A stretch of DNA of 64,000 bases from Candidatus Dependentiae bacterium (GTDB lineage: Bacteria; Babelota; Babeliae; Babelales; RVW-14): contig JAFEAY010000028.1 of assembly GCA_018266175.1 (NCBI GenBank), forward strand, positions 57,716-121,715, in the 5' to 3' direction. Below the pieces are notes generated by a model that was not told the DNA's origin, did no database searches, and worked only from the letters and a program-made list of their open reading frames with translations. Every line of letters begins with the position of its first letter. The first letter of the stretch is position 1. Shown piece after piece: positions 24,919 through 34,136 of the stretch. Made by a program: the position numbers and the translations under genes.

Positions 24919-26502
24919 GTGAAAAAGTTGCCGATTGGTGAACAAACATTCAGTGAGCTTATAAACCCTAATACGTTATACGTTGATAAAACGCAATACT
25001 TATACAATTTAATTAGGCAAGGTCGAGGGCGCTATTTTTTTTCACGTCCTCGTCGTTTTGGTAAGTCGCTCACTTGCTCTACGCTCAGTGCTATTTTCAG
25101 CGGTTGCAAAGAACTTTTTAAAGACTTATGGATTGGTCAGAGTGATTACGAGTGGGTAGCTCGGCCAGTCTTATTCTTTGATTTTAGTCAAATTGATCAT
25201 AGAGCAGCAGATGTACTTACTCAAGGCCTCCATAGTTCACTTGATGCTCACGCTGAAAAATATAGCATTGTTCTTAAGGAAAAACTTCTTAAAGCAAAAT
25301 TTGCCGAACTTATTCAAACATTGGGTACAACAAAAGGTTCCGTCGTTGTTATTATTGATGAGTACGATAAACCCATTGTTGATCTTATTAATGATCTGGA
25401 GCAGGCAGAACTTTCGCGCAATGAATTAAAAGATTTTTATGGAACACTCAAAGGGAAAGACGTTGATGCCAATATGCACTTTCTCTTTATCACCGGCGTG
25501 AGTAAGTTTTCTAAAGTGGCGCTGTTTTCAGATCTTAATAATCTTGATGATTTAACCAACGACCACCGTACCGCAGCGCTTGTTGGCTATACTGATCAAG
25601 AAATTGACCGTTATTTAACTGAGCACATTCAAGCATTTGCTGAAAAAAGAGGCGAAAGCTATGAGCAAACGCGGCAGACGCTGAAGTCATGGTATAACGG
25701 TTACTGCTTTGTCGGTAACAACCTAAAAGTTTATAATCCCTTTTCTATGCATAATTGTTTAACAAAGCTTGATTTAAGAAATTACTGGTTTACGAGTGGA
25801 ACACCGAGTTTTTTAATGAAATTTATTGAAAAAAATCCACTCATTGCTGCTGATATTGAAATGGTGGAAGGCTCCTTTTTTGCAGAATCCAACCTAGACT
25901 CATTTACGCTTGATCTGTATTACCAAAATTACAGAACCCTCCTTTTGCAAACTGGCTACCTTACCTTTGCATCCGATTATGATTCAAACAAACGTGGCTA
26001 CAAGGTTGCGTACCCCAATGAGGAAGTGCGCTATTCAATGACCGAACAAATTATGCAGTTTGTTGGAGGTATCACACCGGAAAATTTTGGTGAGTTCGGC
26101 GACAGGTTCCGTCGTGCACTTGCAGCCGATGATCTTGGACTCTTTTGCAAGCACCTACAAGATTTCATCAAGCTTGTTCCTCACAATATTCGCGTTAATC
26201 GTGAAAAATTTTACCACCAAATTTTCTTTATGGTTTGTGTGCTTTTTGGCAGGAGACCACCTACTGAAGTGGCAACTGAAGAAGGGTTCATGGATCTTTT
26301 GCTGGAAGGAACCAAATATACCTTCGTTATCGAGTTTAAAAGAAATAGCACTCCAGAGATTGCCTTAAAACAGATTGAAGAAAAGCGCTACTGGGAGCCG
26401 TACGAGATACTCAAAACTAAAAAAGTTATTCTTGCTGGGATAACGTTTAATCAAACCAGTGATGGCATTGCGGTTTTGCATAAGACCAAAGAGCTTTTTT
26501 GA
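24919..26502 (+). CDS. AAA-ATPase-like / PD-(D/E)XK nuclease-superfamily protein
   Basis: 527 residues starting at GTG 24919 (the overlapping ATG at 24917 is followed at once by a stop). This is the widespread AAA-ATPase-like plus DUF1703 family. The N-terminal P-loop is RPRRFGKSL near residue 43, the Walker-B-like stretch VVIIDEYDKPI near 150, and the sensor-like FITGVSKFSKVALFSDLNN near 190. The C-terminal nuclease core is GFMDLLLEG...FVIEFKRN (D, then ExK) followed by ALKQIEEKRYWEPY. It is intact and full length. The family is expanded in Bacteroidetes and Dependentiae. Its job is unknown; defence or DNA-processing roles are only suggested. Confidence 0.92.
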   Translation: MKKLPIGEQTFSELINPNTLYVDKTQYLYNLIRQGRGRYFFSRPRRFGKSLTCSTLSAIFSGCKELFKDLWIGQSDYEWVARPVLFFDFSQIDHRAADVLTQGLHSSLDAHAEKYSIVLKEKLLKAKFAELIQTLGTTKGSVVVIIDEYDKPIVDLINDLEQAELSRNELKDFYGTLKGKDVDANMHFLFITGVSKFSKVALFSDLNNLDDLTNDHRTAALVGYTDQEIDRYLTEHIQAFAEKRGESYEQTRQTLKSWYNGYCFVGNNLKVYNPFSMHNCLTKLDLRNYWFTSGTPSFLMKFIEKNPLIAADIEMVEGSFFAESNLDSFTLDLYYQNYRTLLLQTGYLTFASDYDSNKRGYKVAYPNEEVRYSMTEQIMQFVGGITPENFGEFGDRFRRALAADDLGLFCKHLQDFIKLVPHNIRVNREKFYHQIFFMVCVLFGRRPPTEVATEEGFMDLLLEGTKYTFVIEFKRNSTPEIALKQIEEKRYWEPYEILKTKKVILAGITFNQTSDGIAVLHKTKELF

Positions 26503-26520
26503 TTGGTATGAATTTAAAAA

Positions 26521-26539
26521 GGGGAAGCTTTGCTTCCCC
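26521..26539 (-). terminator. Hairpin between convergent genes
   Basis: GGGGAAGC-TTT-GCTTCCCC, 8-bp stem. On the minus strand it is followed by TTTTTAAA, so it mainly serves the 26553 gene. Confidence 0.75.
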
Positions 26540-26552
26540 AGAATGTATCAAA

Positions 26553-27053
26553 TTAGTGATGATTTGAAATTCGTTTGACCGACTTGATATGTCCGACTCC
26601 GAAGAGAATAATGAGTCCGACTAGAAGCGACAAGAAGCGTAAAGCTTCAGTTAAATAGAACCAATAAAAATAGTATCCCTGGAAGATGGTTAAAATTCCT
26701 CCAAGAATGAGTCCTGATCCAACACCCATCCCGCAAATAAACATTCCTGCAATAATTGCACAAATGCCCATAAAAAGTGAAAAGAAGAAAAATGCCTGCG
26801 AGTGTTCTTCAACATGCTTTATATAGGCATTACGTAGTTGCATTTGATGTGTATACAGATTCTTTTTTTCTTCTTCGGATTCAGTTTGTTGAATCCGCTG
26901 TGCATAGTTTGGGATAGAATAACTTTGGGGTTGGGGGAACGATTTAATAAAAAGTCCTGTTGTATAGAAAACAAATAATGGAAGCAGAAGTGCTAACCCA
27001 AAGCAGACAATGCTTTCTTTAAGAATTTCAAACAAATGGTGACGAATATCCAT
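26553..27053 (-). CDS. Small multi-pass membrane protein
   Basis: 166 residues from ATG 27053, fixed by AAAGGAG directly upstream; the open frame to 27086 is leader. One hydrophobic segment near the N-terminus (CFGLALLLPLFVFYTTGLFI) is followed by a polar helix with QQTESEEEKKN. Three further hydrophobic stretches cover most of residues 90-155. No family recognised. A TATACT-like -10 lies upstream at about 27090. Confidence 0.75.
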   Translation of the reverse strand: MDIRHHLFEILKESIVCFGLALLLPLFVFYTTGLFIKSFPQPQSYSIPNYAQRIQQTESEEEKKNLYTHQMQLRNAYIKHVEEHSQAFFFFSLFMGICAIIAGMFICGMGVGSGLILGGILTIFQGYYFYWFYLTEALRFLSLLVGLIILFGVGHIKSVKRISNHH

Positions 27054-27123
27054 GAACTCTCCTTTAAAGAAAATGAAACTAACCATTTTTTAGTATAGCC
27101 AAGTAGTTGGAGAGTGGAAGTTC

Positions 27124-28485
27124 TTAGTTTAAATCACTTGGATAGCCACAAGCAAATAAGAGGTCGCGGTAGCTCTTTTCAGCACTTACTCTTTGACTGA
27201 GCCATGCTAAGTGTTCTTGCTCCCACGCAGTGAGTGCTGTGCTTAATTCAACTTTTGAAGTGTTACCAATTTCAAGATTTTGCTTGGCAAGCGCGAGATC
27301 ATTTTTTACTTGTGCAAGTCGAATTTCCCGAGCTTGGAGTTGCACAAGCGCTTTGCTGAGAGTGTAATATGTTTCTTCAATATCGATACGAATCTTTTGT
27401 CTGGTTTGCTCAGTTTCAAGAATTGCTTTTATTTTGGTTGCTTCAAATTTGCTTGCTCGAAAATGAGAAAGTGCACCGTCAAAAATGTTCCAGTTAATAT
27501 TTGCACTTACTTGATGATATCCGCTTGGGTTTCTCAAGATATCACCTGATGGGGCAACACGGTGATACAGATGGCTAGATTGCGCAGATACTTCCAACCA
27601 TGGAAGGTTTTGTTTGCGCGCAATACCAACTTTGTCATGTTCAATTTCGATTTGCTTTTTATTGATAGCAAGATCAGGACGATTTTTGATTGCTTGGTTG
27701 TAATAATGGTCAAGCGAAAGTATGTTGATGCTTGCTTCAGGGCTCCAGTGAAGTTGTGTGAGCGATTGTTTTTCTGAATCCGATTCATAGCGAGCTGTGT
27801 TTAAAGAAATACTAACGCGTTGCCCAAGTAAGAACTCTAATTTTCTTTCGGCTATCACTGTATCATTGTCGTAGTTTCCAATGGTGGCAACATCTTGAGC
27901 GTAGTCAGCAGAGCTTTTTAACCAATCTTTTTTATCAAGCAGCTGGACATTAAATTGATGCTCTGCTTTTTTAAACGTCTCCTGAGTCGATACATACAAA
28001 CTTTTTATAAACTCTTGTTTTTGCTGCAAAAACCAAGCATCTAAAAATGAGAGTTCGACTTCATTCTGGACTTTTTGCTTTTCACCATCACTTAAAAATT
28101 CAACGACTTGCGTTTCTTTGCGGCTAAGATTGTACAAATCAAGAGGTCCTCCAAATTTATACACAAGTTGACGAGCTGCAAATGTAGTATTGGAATGTGG
28201 AGATTTATCGCCCTTTGCTTGATCTAACTGATGAGTTAAGGTTAAGTGTGGCAAGTTTCCAGAAAGAAACTCTTTTGCTTGGTACTGACTTGCTTTAATT
28301 GCATACTTCAAACTTTCAAGATTTGGGCGGTGCTTATGCGCAAGTACAACAGCTCGGTCCATGGTCAATGAATAGACCGTCATTTTTAGGGGCAATGGCA
28401 ATACTTCAAGTTTTTTTGACGATGCTTGCCTGGACAGGCAGCACATAGCGATAAGCATGCTCCAGTGCGATATTTTTTTAATCAT
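27124..28485 (-). CDS. TolC-family outer membrane efflux protein
   Basis: 453 residues. Signal peptide, then the duplicated helical-hairpin layout of TolC-type channels: LTMDRAVVLAHKHRPNLESLK near residue 45 and a second YNQAIKNRPDLAINKKQIE near 270, each followed by GNLPHLTLTH or QNLPWLEVSA strands. TolC proteins are trimers spanning outer membrane and periplasm for drug efflux or type I secretion. That implies a two-membrane envelope and a possible exit for some exported proteins here. The gene starts 5 bp after the heptosyltransferase, in an operon. No membrane-fusion or pump genes are adjacent. Confidence 0.88.
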   Translation of the reverse strand: MIKKISHWSMLIAMCCLSRQASSKKLEVLPLPLKMTVYSLTMDRAVVLAHKHRPNLESLKYAIKASQYQAKEFLSGNLPHLTLTHQLDQAKGDKSPHSNTTFAARQLVYKFGGPLDLYNLSRKETQVVEFLSDGEKQKVQNEVELSFLDAWFLQQKQEFIKSLYVSTQETFKKAEHQFNVQLLDKKDWLKSSADYAQDVATIGNYDNDTVIAERKLEFLLGQRVSISLNTARYESDSEKQSLTQLHWSPEASINILSLDHYYNQAIKNRPDLAINKKQIEIEHDKVGIARKQNLPWLEVSAQSSHLYHRVAPSGDILRNPSGYHQVSANINWNIFDGALSHFRASKFEATKIKAILETEQTRQKIRIDIEETYYTLSKALVQLQAREIRLAQVKNDLALAKQNLEIGNTSKVELSTALTAWEQEHLAWLSQRVSAEKSYRDLLFACGYPSDLN

Positions 28486-28490
28486 AGCCT

Positions 28491-29573
28491 TCAGGCTCCC
28501 TGTGTAATACGTACAACTCTGTTAAGTACTTCTTGTGATGATAGTGTATACATACAGTTTTGTTCTGGAACAGTATTTGCATTTTTACCATGAGTTTTTT
28601 GGTAATGATGCGGACATTCAACTTGAATGCAATTTTTAACATTCGCTTCTGTTAAAAATGGTCCATGGCGTCTTTTGCTTGTTGGGCCAAAAATGCCGAG
28701 TGAATTAACTCCAAGAAAATCAGCGATATGGAGCAGTCCTGTATCTGGAGCAATAACCAGCGTTGCATGAGTGAAAAGATATGCCGTTGTGAGTAGGTCC
28801 ATTCTTGGAACAATAATGACAGGAAGGTTATGCTTTTTAATAAAGGGGAGCAGTTTTTCGGCAGCTTCACCGGTAAATGATGTTCCCAAAAGTGTGATAA
28901 TCGGATCACCCGGCTTATTAAAATTGCTACACAGAAGCTTGAGAAGTTCTTGCCAACGCTCAGTTGGCCAGAGCTTTGATGCCCATGTTGTGTTGGGGCA
29001 GAGTGCAATAATTTTTTGAGCGTGATGTTGAGCTAGCCACTTTGCGACCAGCTCTTTGCTATGATCTGAAAAAAAAAGGTCAAAGTCTTGGCGCAAAACA
29101 TGAAGTGCGGGGCAGCTTGGCTGTTGTGTGAGATCATGCACCACATGAGCAGCAAGTGCTAAGTTTTTTTGAATAATATTGGTGTATTGAGAATTGACAT
29201 GATGATGAGTAAAGAACCGGGTCCATGGATCGCGTGCATGTTCTTTTGCAAATCCGTATTTTTTTCCCTTGAGTTGAGCAATAAGAACTGACGTTTTTAA
29301 AATTCCTTGAAAGTCTATTATGGCATCCCACTTGGTTGTTTTAACTTCACGCATAATTTGGGCTGTTGTCTTCCATTGTGCTGGATAAAGATACTTGTCA
29401 GGAAGAACCCATACGCGATCAAGAGCAGGATGATGTGCAAGGAGAGCTGCAGCTTTTTTTTGAACAATCCAGCTGATTTGAGCATGAGGAATTTGTTTTT
29501 TGAGTAAGAAAAGTGCAGGAAGTGTATGAATAACATCTCCAATTGCAGAGACTCGTATGATTAAGATCTTCAT
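28491..29573 (-). CDS. Heptosyltransferase (GT9), WaaC-like
   Basis: 360 residues. The N-terminus MKILIIRVSAIGDVIHTLPA is the hallmark of lipopolysaccharide heptosyltransferases, and the donor-binding region VIAPDTGLLHIADFLGV with GIFGPTSKRRHGP is intact. It transfers an ADP-heptose-type sugar to the lipid A-Kdo core on the cytoplasmic face. WaaC (heptosyltransferase I) is the closest guess from motif and length, but WaaF cannot be excluded. A second, more divergent GT9 gene lies at 53763. It implies LPS or a similar glycolipid. The gene is divergent from the M16 protease gene. Confidence 0.88.
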   Translation of the reverse strand: MKILIIRVSAIGDVIHTLPALFLLKKQIPHAQISWIVQKKAAALLAHHPALDRVWVLPDKYLYPAQWKTTAQIMREVKTTKWDAIIDFQGILKTSVLIAQLKGKKYGFAKEHARDPWTRFFTHHHVNSQYTNIIQKNLALAAHVVHDLTQQPSCPALHVLRQDFDLFFSDHSKELVAKWLAQHHAQKIIALCPNTTWASKLWPTERWQELLKLLCSNFNKPGDPIITLLGTSFTGEAAEKLLPFIKKHNLPVIIVPRMDLLTTAYLFTHATLVIAPDTGLLHIADFLGVNSLGIFGPTSKRRHGPFLTEANVKNCIQVECPHHYQKTHGKNANTVPEQNCMYTLSSQEVLNRVVRITQGA

Positions 29574-29577
29574 ATTC

Positions 29578-29606
29578 TTGTTCTTTTGATGATATGTGCA
29601 TAGACT
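29578..29606 (+). promoter_or_regulatory. Promoter of the M16 protease gene
   Basis: TTGTTC (29578-29583), 17-bp spacer, TAGACT (29601-29606). The same -35 hexamer is used at 50248 and the same -10 at the rpmH promoter. Confidence 0.5.
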
Positions 29607-29662
29607 AAAAAATGTAAAACCTACATGATCATAGCAAAACTCTATGGAGAAAGGGAGTGTGC

Positions 29663-32452
29663 ATGAACTTGTTTTTGCCTATTCATCGCAAATCAATTAC
29701 TCGACTTTTTGTAATTTGTGTAACTGTTGTAACCCTCATTGGCCTACTGTGTTATTTTGGTTATCGCTATAAAAATATGGGGAATGTTTATAGAACAACC
29801 AGGGTTGCTATTCCTGAAGGTAAAATAAAAAAAGTGGTATTGAAAAATGGGATGAAAGTTGTAGCCTTTGAAAACCCATCTTCTGCTAAAGTACTCGTTC
29901 AAATAGCCTACAATATTGGAGCTGCGGTTGAAGAGTCTGGGGAGCGTGGGTTGGCGCATCTTCTTGAGCATCTTATTTTTAAGGGAACAGATAAACTTTC
30001 CGAAACTGACATTGGAGCTATTGCCAGGAGGTATGGAGCAAAATTTAATGCGTTTACCGGGCAAGATGCTACCAGTTATTACTTTGAAGTAAATAAAAAC
30101 AACTGGAAACCATTTGTTGATTTACTTGCGCATTGTATGCAAAATGCTCGTTTCCATCACGATTATTTGGCTTCAGAGGTTAAAACAATTATTCAAGAAT
30201 TGCGTATGCATCGAGATAACTATTCGCGCCTTATGTCTCAAAAAGCTGCCGAGCTTATTTTCCCTCCTAATCATCCGTATCATGATCCTGTCATTGGATA
30301 CAAAGAAGATCTAATTTCGATAACCGCTGCGCAAGTTGAAGCCTTTTATAAAAAATATTATCGTCCAGATCGAGCAACGCTTTTTATTGTTGGTGACGTT
30401 GATATTAATGAAGCATTGTCGTGCGCTACTGAAAAATTTGAATCAATTCCAATTGCACCAGAGTCGGTTGTTAAAGAACTTTCTAATGGAATGCCCGAGT
30501 TGATAACTCATACAACGCGCATTTTTCAGGATGTTAAGAAAGAACGGCTTGGTTTTTATTGGGCAGTTCCAGGAATCATGGATGAAACCGAATTGGTTGC
30601 ATCAGCATTTGAATCCTTATTAGGAAAAGGCAGAAAAAGTAGATTGTATCAAATGTTGGTTGAGGAAAAAAAAGTAGCAACATCGGTGTTTACAAAAAAC
30701 TTTAAACTCATGAACGGTGGTATATTTTTTGTATTTGTTGATCCTGTGCTGGGAAAGTCTGAAAAATGTCGTTCGATTGTACAAAAAGTTTTAAGCTCAA
30801 TTATTGAAACCGGTTTTTCAGATGAAGAAATTATACGTATGATCAATGGCAAAACGCGTTCTTTCTTGGAAAAGATGTCAAATAATAAAGACTTCACGTA
30901 TCGCTGGATTAAATCATTTTTTAGTACTGATGATGAGCTTGAAATTTTTAAACGGCAAAATCGTTATGAGTTGGTCACCTCAGAGCAACTTCAGAATTTT
31001 GGAGCGCGTTATCTTGATCCCTTTCTTATGAATCAGATTGAAATAGTTCCTGTTCCAGAGAATAAGCGAGAGTTTATAGAAGCTTCACGTAAAATTTGGG
31101 ACAAGGTTGAGCGTAAAATTTTAAAAGCACATAAACGAACATCCCCACTAGAAAAACCTCGAGTGGCGGATACGATGAAAAATCCTGAGCCTTTTGATTT
31201 TAGTTTTCCCAAGCCAGATCGAGTATTTGAGCTTGAAAATGGTTTAAAGATTATGCTCAAATCTAACAAGAATTGGCCAATTGTTGCGATGTGTTGCAAG
31301 CTTAAAGAAGCTGAATATTTTGCTCGAGCACGAGAAGGTCGCGCTCTTGGTGTTATGATGAGTATGTTGATGGAGGGAAGTTCGGGATATTCAAAGAAGG
31401 ATTTGGTTGATTTCTTTGAACAGCGTGGTGTTAAATACCGATTTAGTTCATCAGGTGCTTGCTGTACGGCGCTTGCACATGATGCGGTTGATGTTCTTGA
31501 GCGACTTGCTCATATTGTCATGCAGCCAATACTTCCTAAGGATAGTATTGATCGTATTAAAGCACGCAAGGTCAGTCATTACTACCATGCTCAAGATGTT
31601 CCTCGTTCGCTTGCTCGGCGAGAGCTTCTTAATCTTATTTATAAAGACACTCCGTTTAGTTGGACCTTTGATCAAGCAATTCAAGATCTTGAACATCTGA
31701 CGCGTGCAGATTTGATTAAGTTGCATCAAAAATATATATGCCCAGCACATTTGATGGTATCAATCGTTGGAGACTTTGATGTTGATGAAATGGAAAAAGA
31801 GGCACGACGTATTTTTGGTTTGTGGGAAGAAGTCGGGGCGTATGTTCCTCTTAAGCTACCAGCGGCAAATTTTGTGCCTGGTGAGCAGATTGATATTCCA
31901 ATGTTGCGCAATCAAGTTGCTCTTATGCTCGGTAAACCATCACCTCTTACACTCTATGATGATGCGCTCATTTCAATAAAAATGATTAATTCAGCGTTAT
32001 TTAAATCTTTTGGTTCTCGCATGTACAAGCTGAGAGAACAAACGGGATTATTTTATTCTTCACGAGGCAGATTTGCAGCTCGGTGTTCAAAATTTCCAGG
32101 TTATGATTATGTTGTAACTTTAGTTAAAGGTGAGCAGTTAAAGCTTGCTGAAGAAAAAATTTGTGAAGTAATTACGAATATGGGTGAACATGGAATGACC
32201 GAAGCCGAACTGATTTCAGCCCGTCAGAATCAGCTCAAAAAACTTATCGATGTGACGGCAAGTTGTAAGCGAACTGCAAAAGCATTTATTTATCAAGAAT
32301 CGCTTAAATTAGGATTTAATTACTTTGATAAGCTTTTAGAGCGTGTTCAAACCATAACACTTGATGAGGTCAATAAAGTTGCAGCTCAATATGTCAACGC
32401 ACAAGATATGGCTCGTGTGCGTGTTGGGCGGTTTGAAGGTTTGAATCAGTAA
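29663..32452 (+). CDS. M16-family (insulinase/pitrilysin-type) zinc metalloprotease
   Basis: 929 residues from ATG 29663 (AAAGGGAG 6 bp upstream; the GTG at 29657 lies inside that site). A single N-terminal hydrophobic helix (LFVICVTVVTLIGLLCYFGY) anchors it facing the periplasm. The active-site HLLEH (inverted HxxEH) is at about residue 99, in the context GLAHLLEHLIFKGT; a downstream Glu for the third zinc ligand is present in the EVKTIIQELRMHRD helix. Two M16 halves are fused in one chain, the second (about 510-900) lacking HxxEH, as in pitrilysin-like enzymes. Its stop overlaps the 3' end of the convergent homospermidine synthase gene by 7 bp. Confidence 0.93.
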   Translation: MNLFLPIHRKSITRLFVICVTVVTLIGLLCYFGYRYKNMGNVYRTTRVAIPEGKIKKVVLKNGMKVVAFENPSSAKVLVQIAYNIGAAVEESGERGLAHLLEHLIFKGTDKLSETDIGAIARRYGAKFNAFTGQDATSYYFEVNKNNWKPFVDLLAHCMQNARFHHDYLASEVKTIIQELRMHRDNYSRLMSQKAAELIFPPNHPYHDPVIGYKEDLISITAAQVEAFYKKYYRPDRATLFIVGDVDINEALSCATEKFESIPIAPESVVKELSNGMPELITHTTRIFQDVKKERLGFYWAVPGIMDETELVASAFESLLGKGRKSRLYQMLVEEKKVATSVFTKNFKLMNGGIFFVFVDPVLGKSEKCRSIVQKVLSSIIETGFSDEEIIRMINGKTRSFLEKMSNNKDFTYRWIKSFFSTDDELEIFKRQNRYELVTSEQLQNFGARYLDPFLMNQIEIVPVPENKREFIEASRKIWDKVERKILKAHKRTSPLEKPRVADTMKNPEPFDFSFPKPDRVFELENGLKIMLKSNKNWPIVAMCCKLKEAEYFARAREGRALGVMMSMLMEGSSGYSKKDLVDFFEQRGVKYRFSSSGACCTALAHDAVDVLERLAHIVMQPILPKDSIDRIKARKVSHYYHAQDVPRSLARRELLNLIYKDTPFSWTFDQAIQDLEHLTRADLIKLHQKYICPAHLMVSIVGDFDVDEMEKEARRIFGLWEEVGAYVPLKLPAANFVPGEQIDIPMLRNQVALMLGKPSPLTLYDDALISIKMINSALFKSFGSRMYKLREQTGLFYSSRGRFAARCSKFPGYDYVVTLVKGEQLKLAEEKICEVITNMGEHGMTEAELISARQNQLKKLIDVTASCKRTAKAFIYQESLKLGFNYFDKLLERVQTITLDEVNKVAAQYVNAQDMARVRVGRFEGLNQ

Positions 32453-33900
32453 ATATTACTTTGAACTAGAAATGTTGAAAATTGCCACATATCTTTTGGA
32501 GATGGTGCTGATTTTCCAAATGTAAAAAATTGATTTTCACTGCTCAGCGGTGTCCAATTACTTTGTTGTGAAATAAATTTTCCTAGATATGGCTTTGCGA
32601 TTGCAAGGATAGTTTCATGGTCGAAATCGTCAGGCAAGCAAAAGCCAAGATTTGGATTATCAAGCATATATTTGATTGCAGCAACAGCGCTAATGGCAAC
32701 TTGTACCGACGTGCTATTTTGTCCAGGAACAAGTTTGCGGGCTTGAGCAATATCAAGGATGCTTCCAATCCACCACGCACCAAAGTCGTGTCCCATTAAA
32801 AGGCATCCAAGTTCATCAACTCCATCAATGATGTCATCATTCATGATGCGTTGTTTCGGCTGCGCAACAAAGTTACGCATACGGAGTTCAAGTAGCGAAG
32901 CGATTGTTGCATCACTTGGGCAGTAAGCGTAATGGACTGTTGGCCGGTAAACAACTTTTTTATGTTCCCAGACGGTCAGATAATCAGAAATACTGAATGC
33001 TTCACCGTGACGAATAGCCATGCCGATGATTGGTCCAGAGGGAACCCACGAGCGAACGAGTGTGTTAATCCCCATAGAAGCAAGACAGATTTGATTTTTG
33101 GGGCCATTTTCATGAAGTCGTGAACCGTGGGGGATTGTCTTTTCATGTGTGCCCCATCCCAGTTCTGAAGGGGCCATTCCTTCTTCAATAAGGCCTTCAA
33201 CACTCCATGTATTTACAAATTCATTAACGCGCTTGGGCTGCGAGGTTATTTGGGTATCTCGTTCTGAGATATGAATGGTTTTAACGCCGACAAGCTGAGC
33301 AAGCATTGCAAAGTTTTTATTCTGCAATGCTTGCTCAAGAGCTTTTCGTCGTTGGTCGGTTGGTTTTTGAAATAAAATTTTTTGAGCAATTTCTATAAGT
33401 GCTTGTTTAGTGAAGTGTGAAACAAGCCCTGGATTAGCGCCATGGTCAACCATAGCTGTTGCACCTTTTTTGTTCCAGGTAGCAACAAGTTTACGTATAG
33501 CCATTTGACGTGCGTACAGCGTAAGCTCGGTTGGATTCTTCTGTTCAACGTTGCGATATGGTTCCCACTGTTCAACTGACGTGTTGATAAAAAGCACATC
33601 ATGATTGTAGCACCAATCCAGTAAAGTGCAGGTATCAATGTTCCATGCAAGATCAACCAGTATGTCGCCGGCATTAAGATAGCGACTTAAAATGGCATGA
33701 TAGTTTTCTTGGTTAAGACGATCTTGAACGTAAGTAACGCCTTGCTCAAGCGTCTGGGCAACTCGTGCACGTTGATCAACAAAATCTATGATAGTGATAT
33801 TGCTTGCTGGAATATCGATCAAATCAATCATTAAAGGAAGAGCGCATTGCGCAATGCCTCCACAACCGAGTATAAGCATCTTTTTTTGTCTGCTTGCCAC
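32446..33900 (-). CDS. hss: Homospermidine synthase
   Basis: 484 residues from GTG 33900. AAAGGAG lies 7 nt upstream of the GTG, whereas the ATG at 33918 lies within that ribosome site's leader. The NAD-binding fold starts KKMLILGCGGIAQCALPLM. The family-specific AMVDHGANPGLVSHFTKQAL near residue 155, DLAWNIDTCTLLDWC and GWGTHEKTIP are all present. It makes homospermidine from putrescine (two putrescines, or spermidine plus putrescine) with NAD+ as a bound cofactor. It belongs to the saccharopine dehydrogenase-like family. No other polyamine genes are seen in the window. Confidence 0.92.
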   Translation of the reverse strand: MASRQKKMLILGCGGIAQCALPLMIDLIDIPASNITIIDFVDQRARVAQTLEQGVTYVQDRLNQENYHAILSRYLNAGDILVDLAWNIDTCTLLDWCYNHDVLFINTSVEQWEPYRNVEQKNPTELTLYARQMAIRKLVATWNKKGATAMVDHGANPGLVSHFTKQALIEIAQKILFQKPTDQRRKALEQALQNKNFAMLAQLVGVKTIHISERDTQITSQPKRVNEFVNTWSVEGLIEEGMAPSELGWGTHEKTIPHGSRLHENGPKNQICLASMGINTLVRSWVPSGPIIGMAIRHGEAFSISDYLTVWEHKKVVYRPTVHYAYCPSDATIASLLELRMRNFVAQPKQRIMNDDIIDGVDELGCLLMGHDFGAWWIGSILDIAQARKLVPGQNSTSVQVAISAVAAIKYMLDNPNLGFCLPDDFDHETILAIAKPYLGKFISQQSNWTPLSSENQFFTFGKSAPSPKDMWQFSTFLVQSNIY

Positions 33901-34077
33901 TGTGGAACTCCTTTGCATTCATGTAATCCAGATGTTTATCTATTAGGTAGAAAATATATTCTGACATAAAAAAATAAAAAAAGCATAGAATTTGTTTCGA
34001 TTTGACGATCGAGGGTAATTTGGTGGTATTTTTGAATGCAAATAAAATCTGTTTTTTCAAATAGAGCGTAATAAAAG

Positions 34078-34102
34078 AGGGCGAACCTTATGAGTACGCC
34101 CT
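34078..34102 (-). terminator. Weak hairpin after the 34137 gene
   Basis: AGGGCG (34078-34083) and CGCCCT (34097-34102), loop 13 nt; the minus-strand 3' side reads CTTTTATT. A plausible but weak terminator. Confidence 0.4.
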
Positions 34103-34136
34103 TGTTTTTAAAATAGCAAAAAGAAAGAACTTTTTA

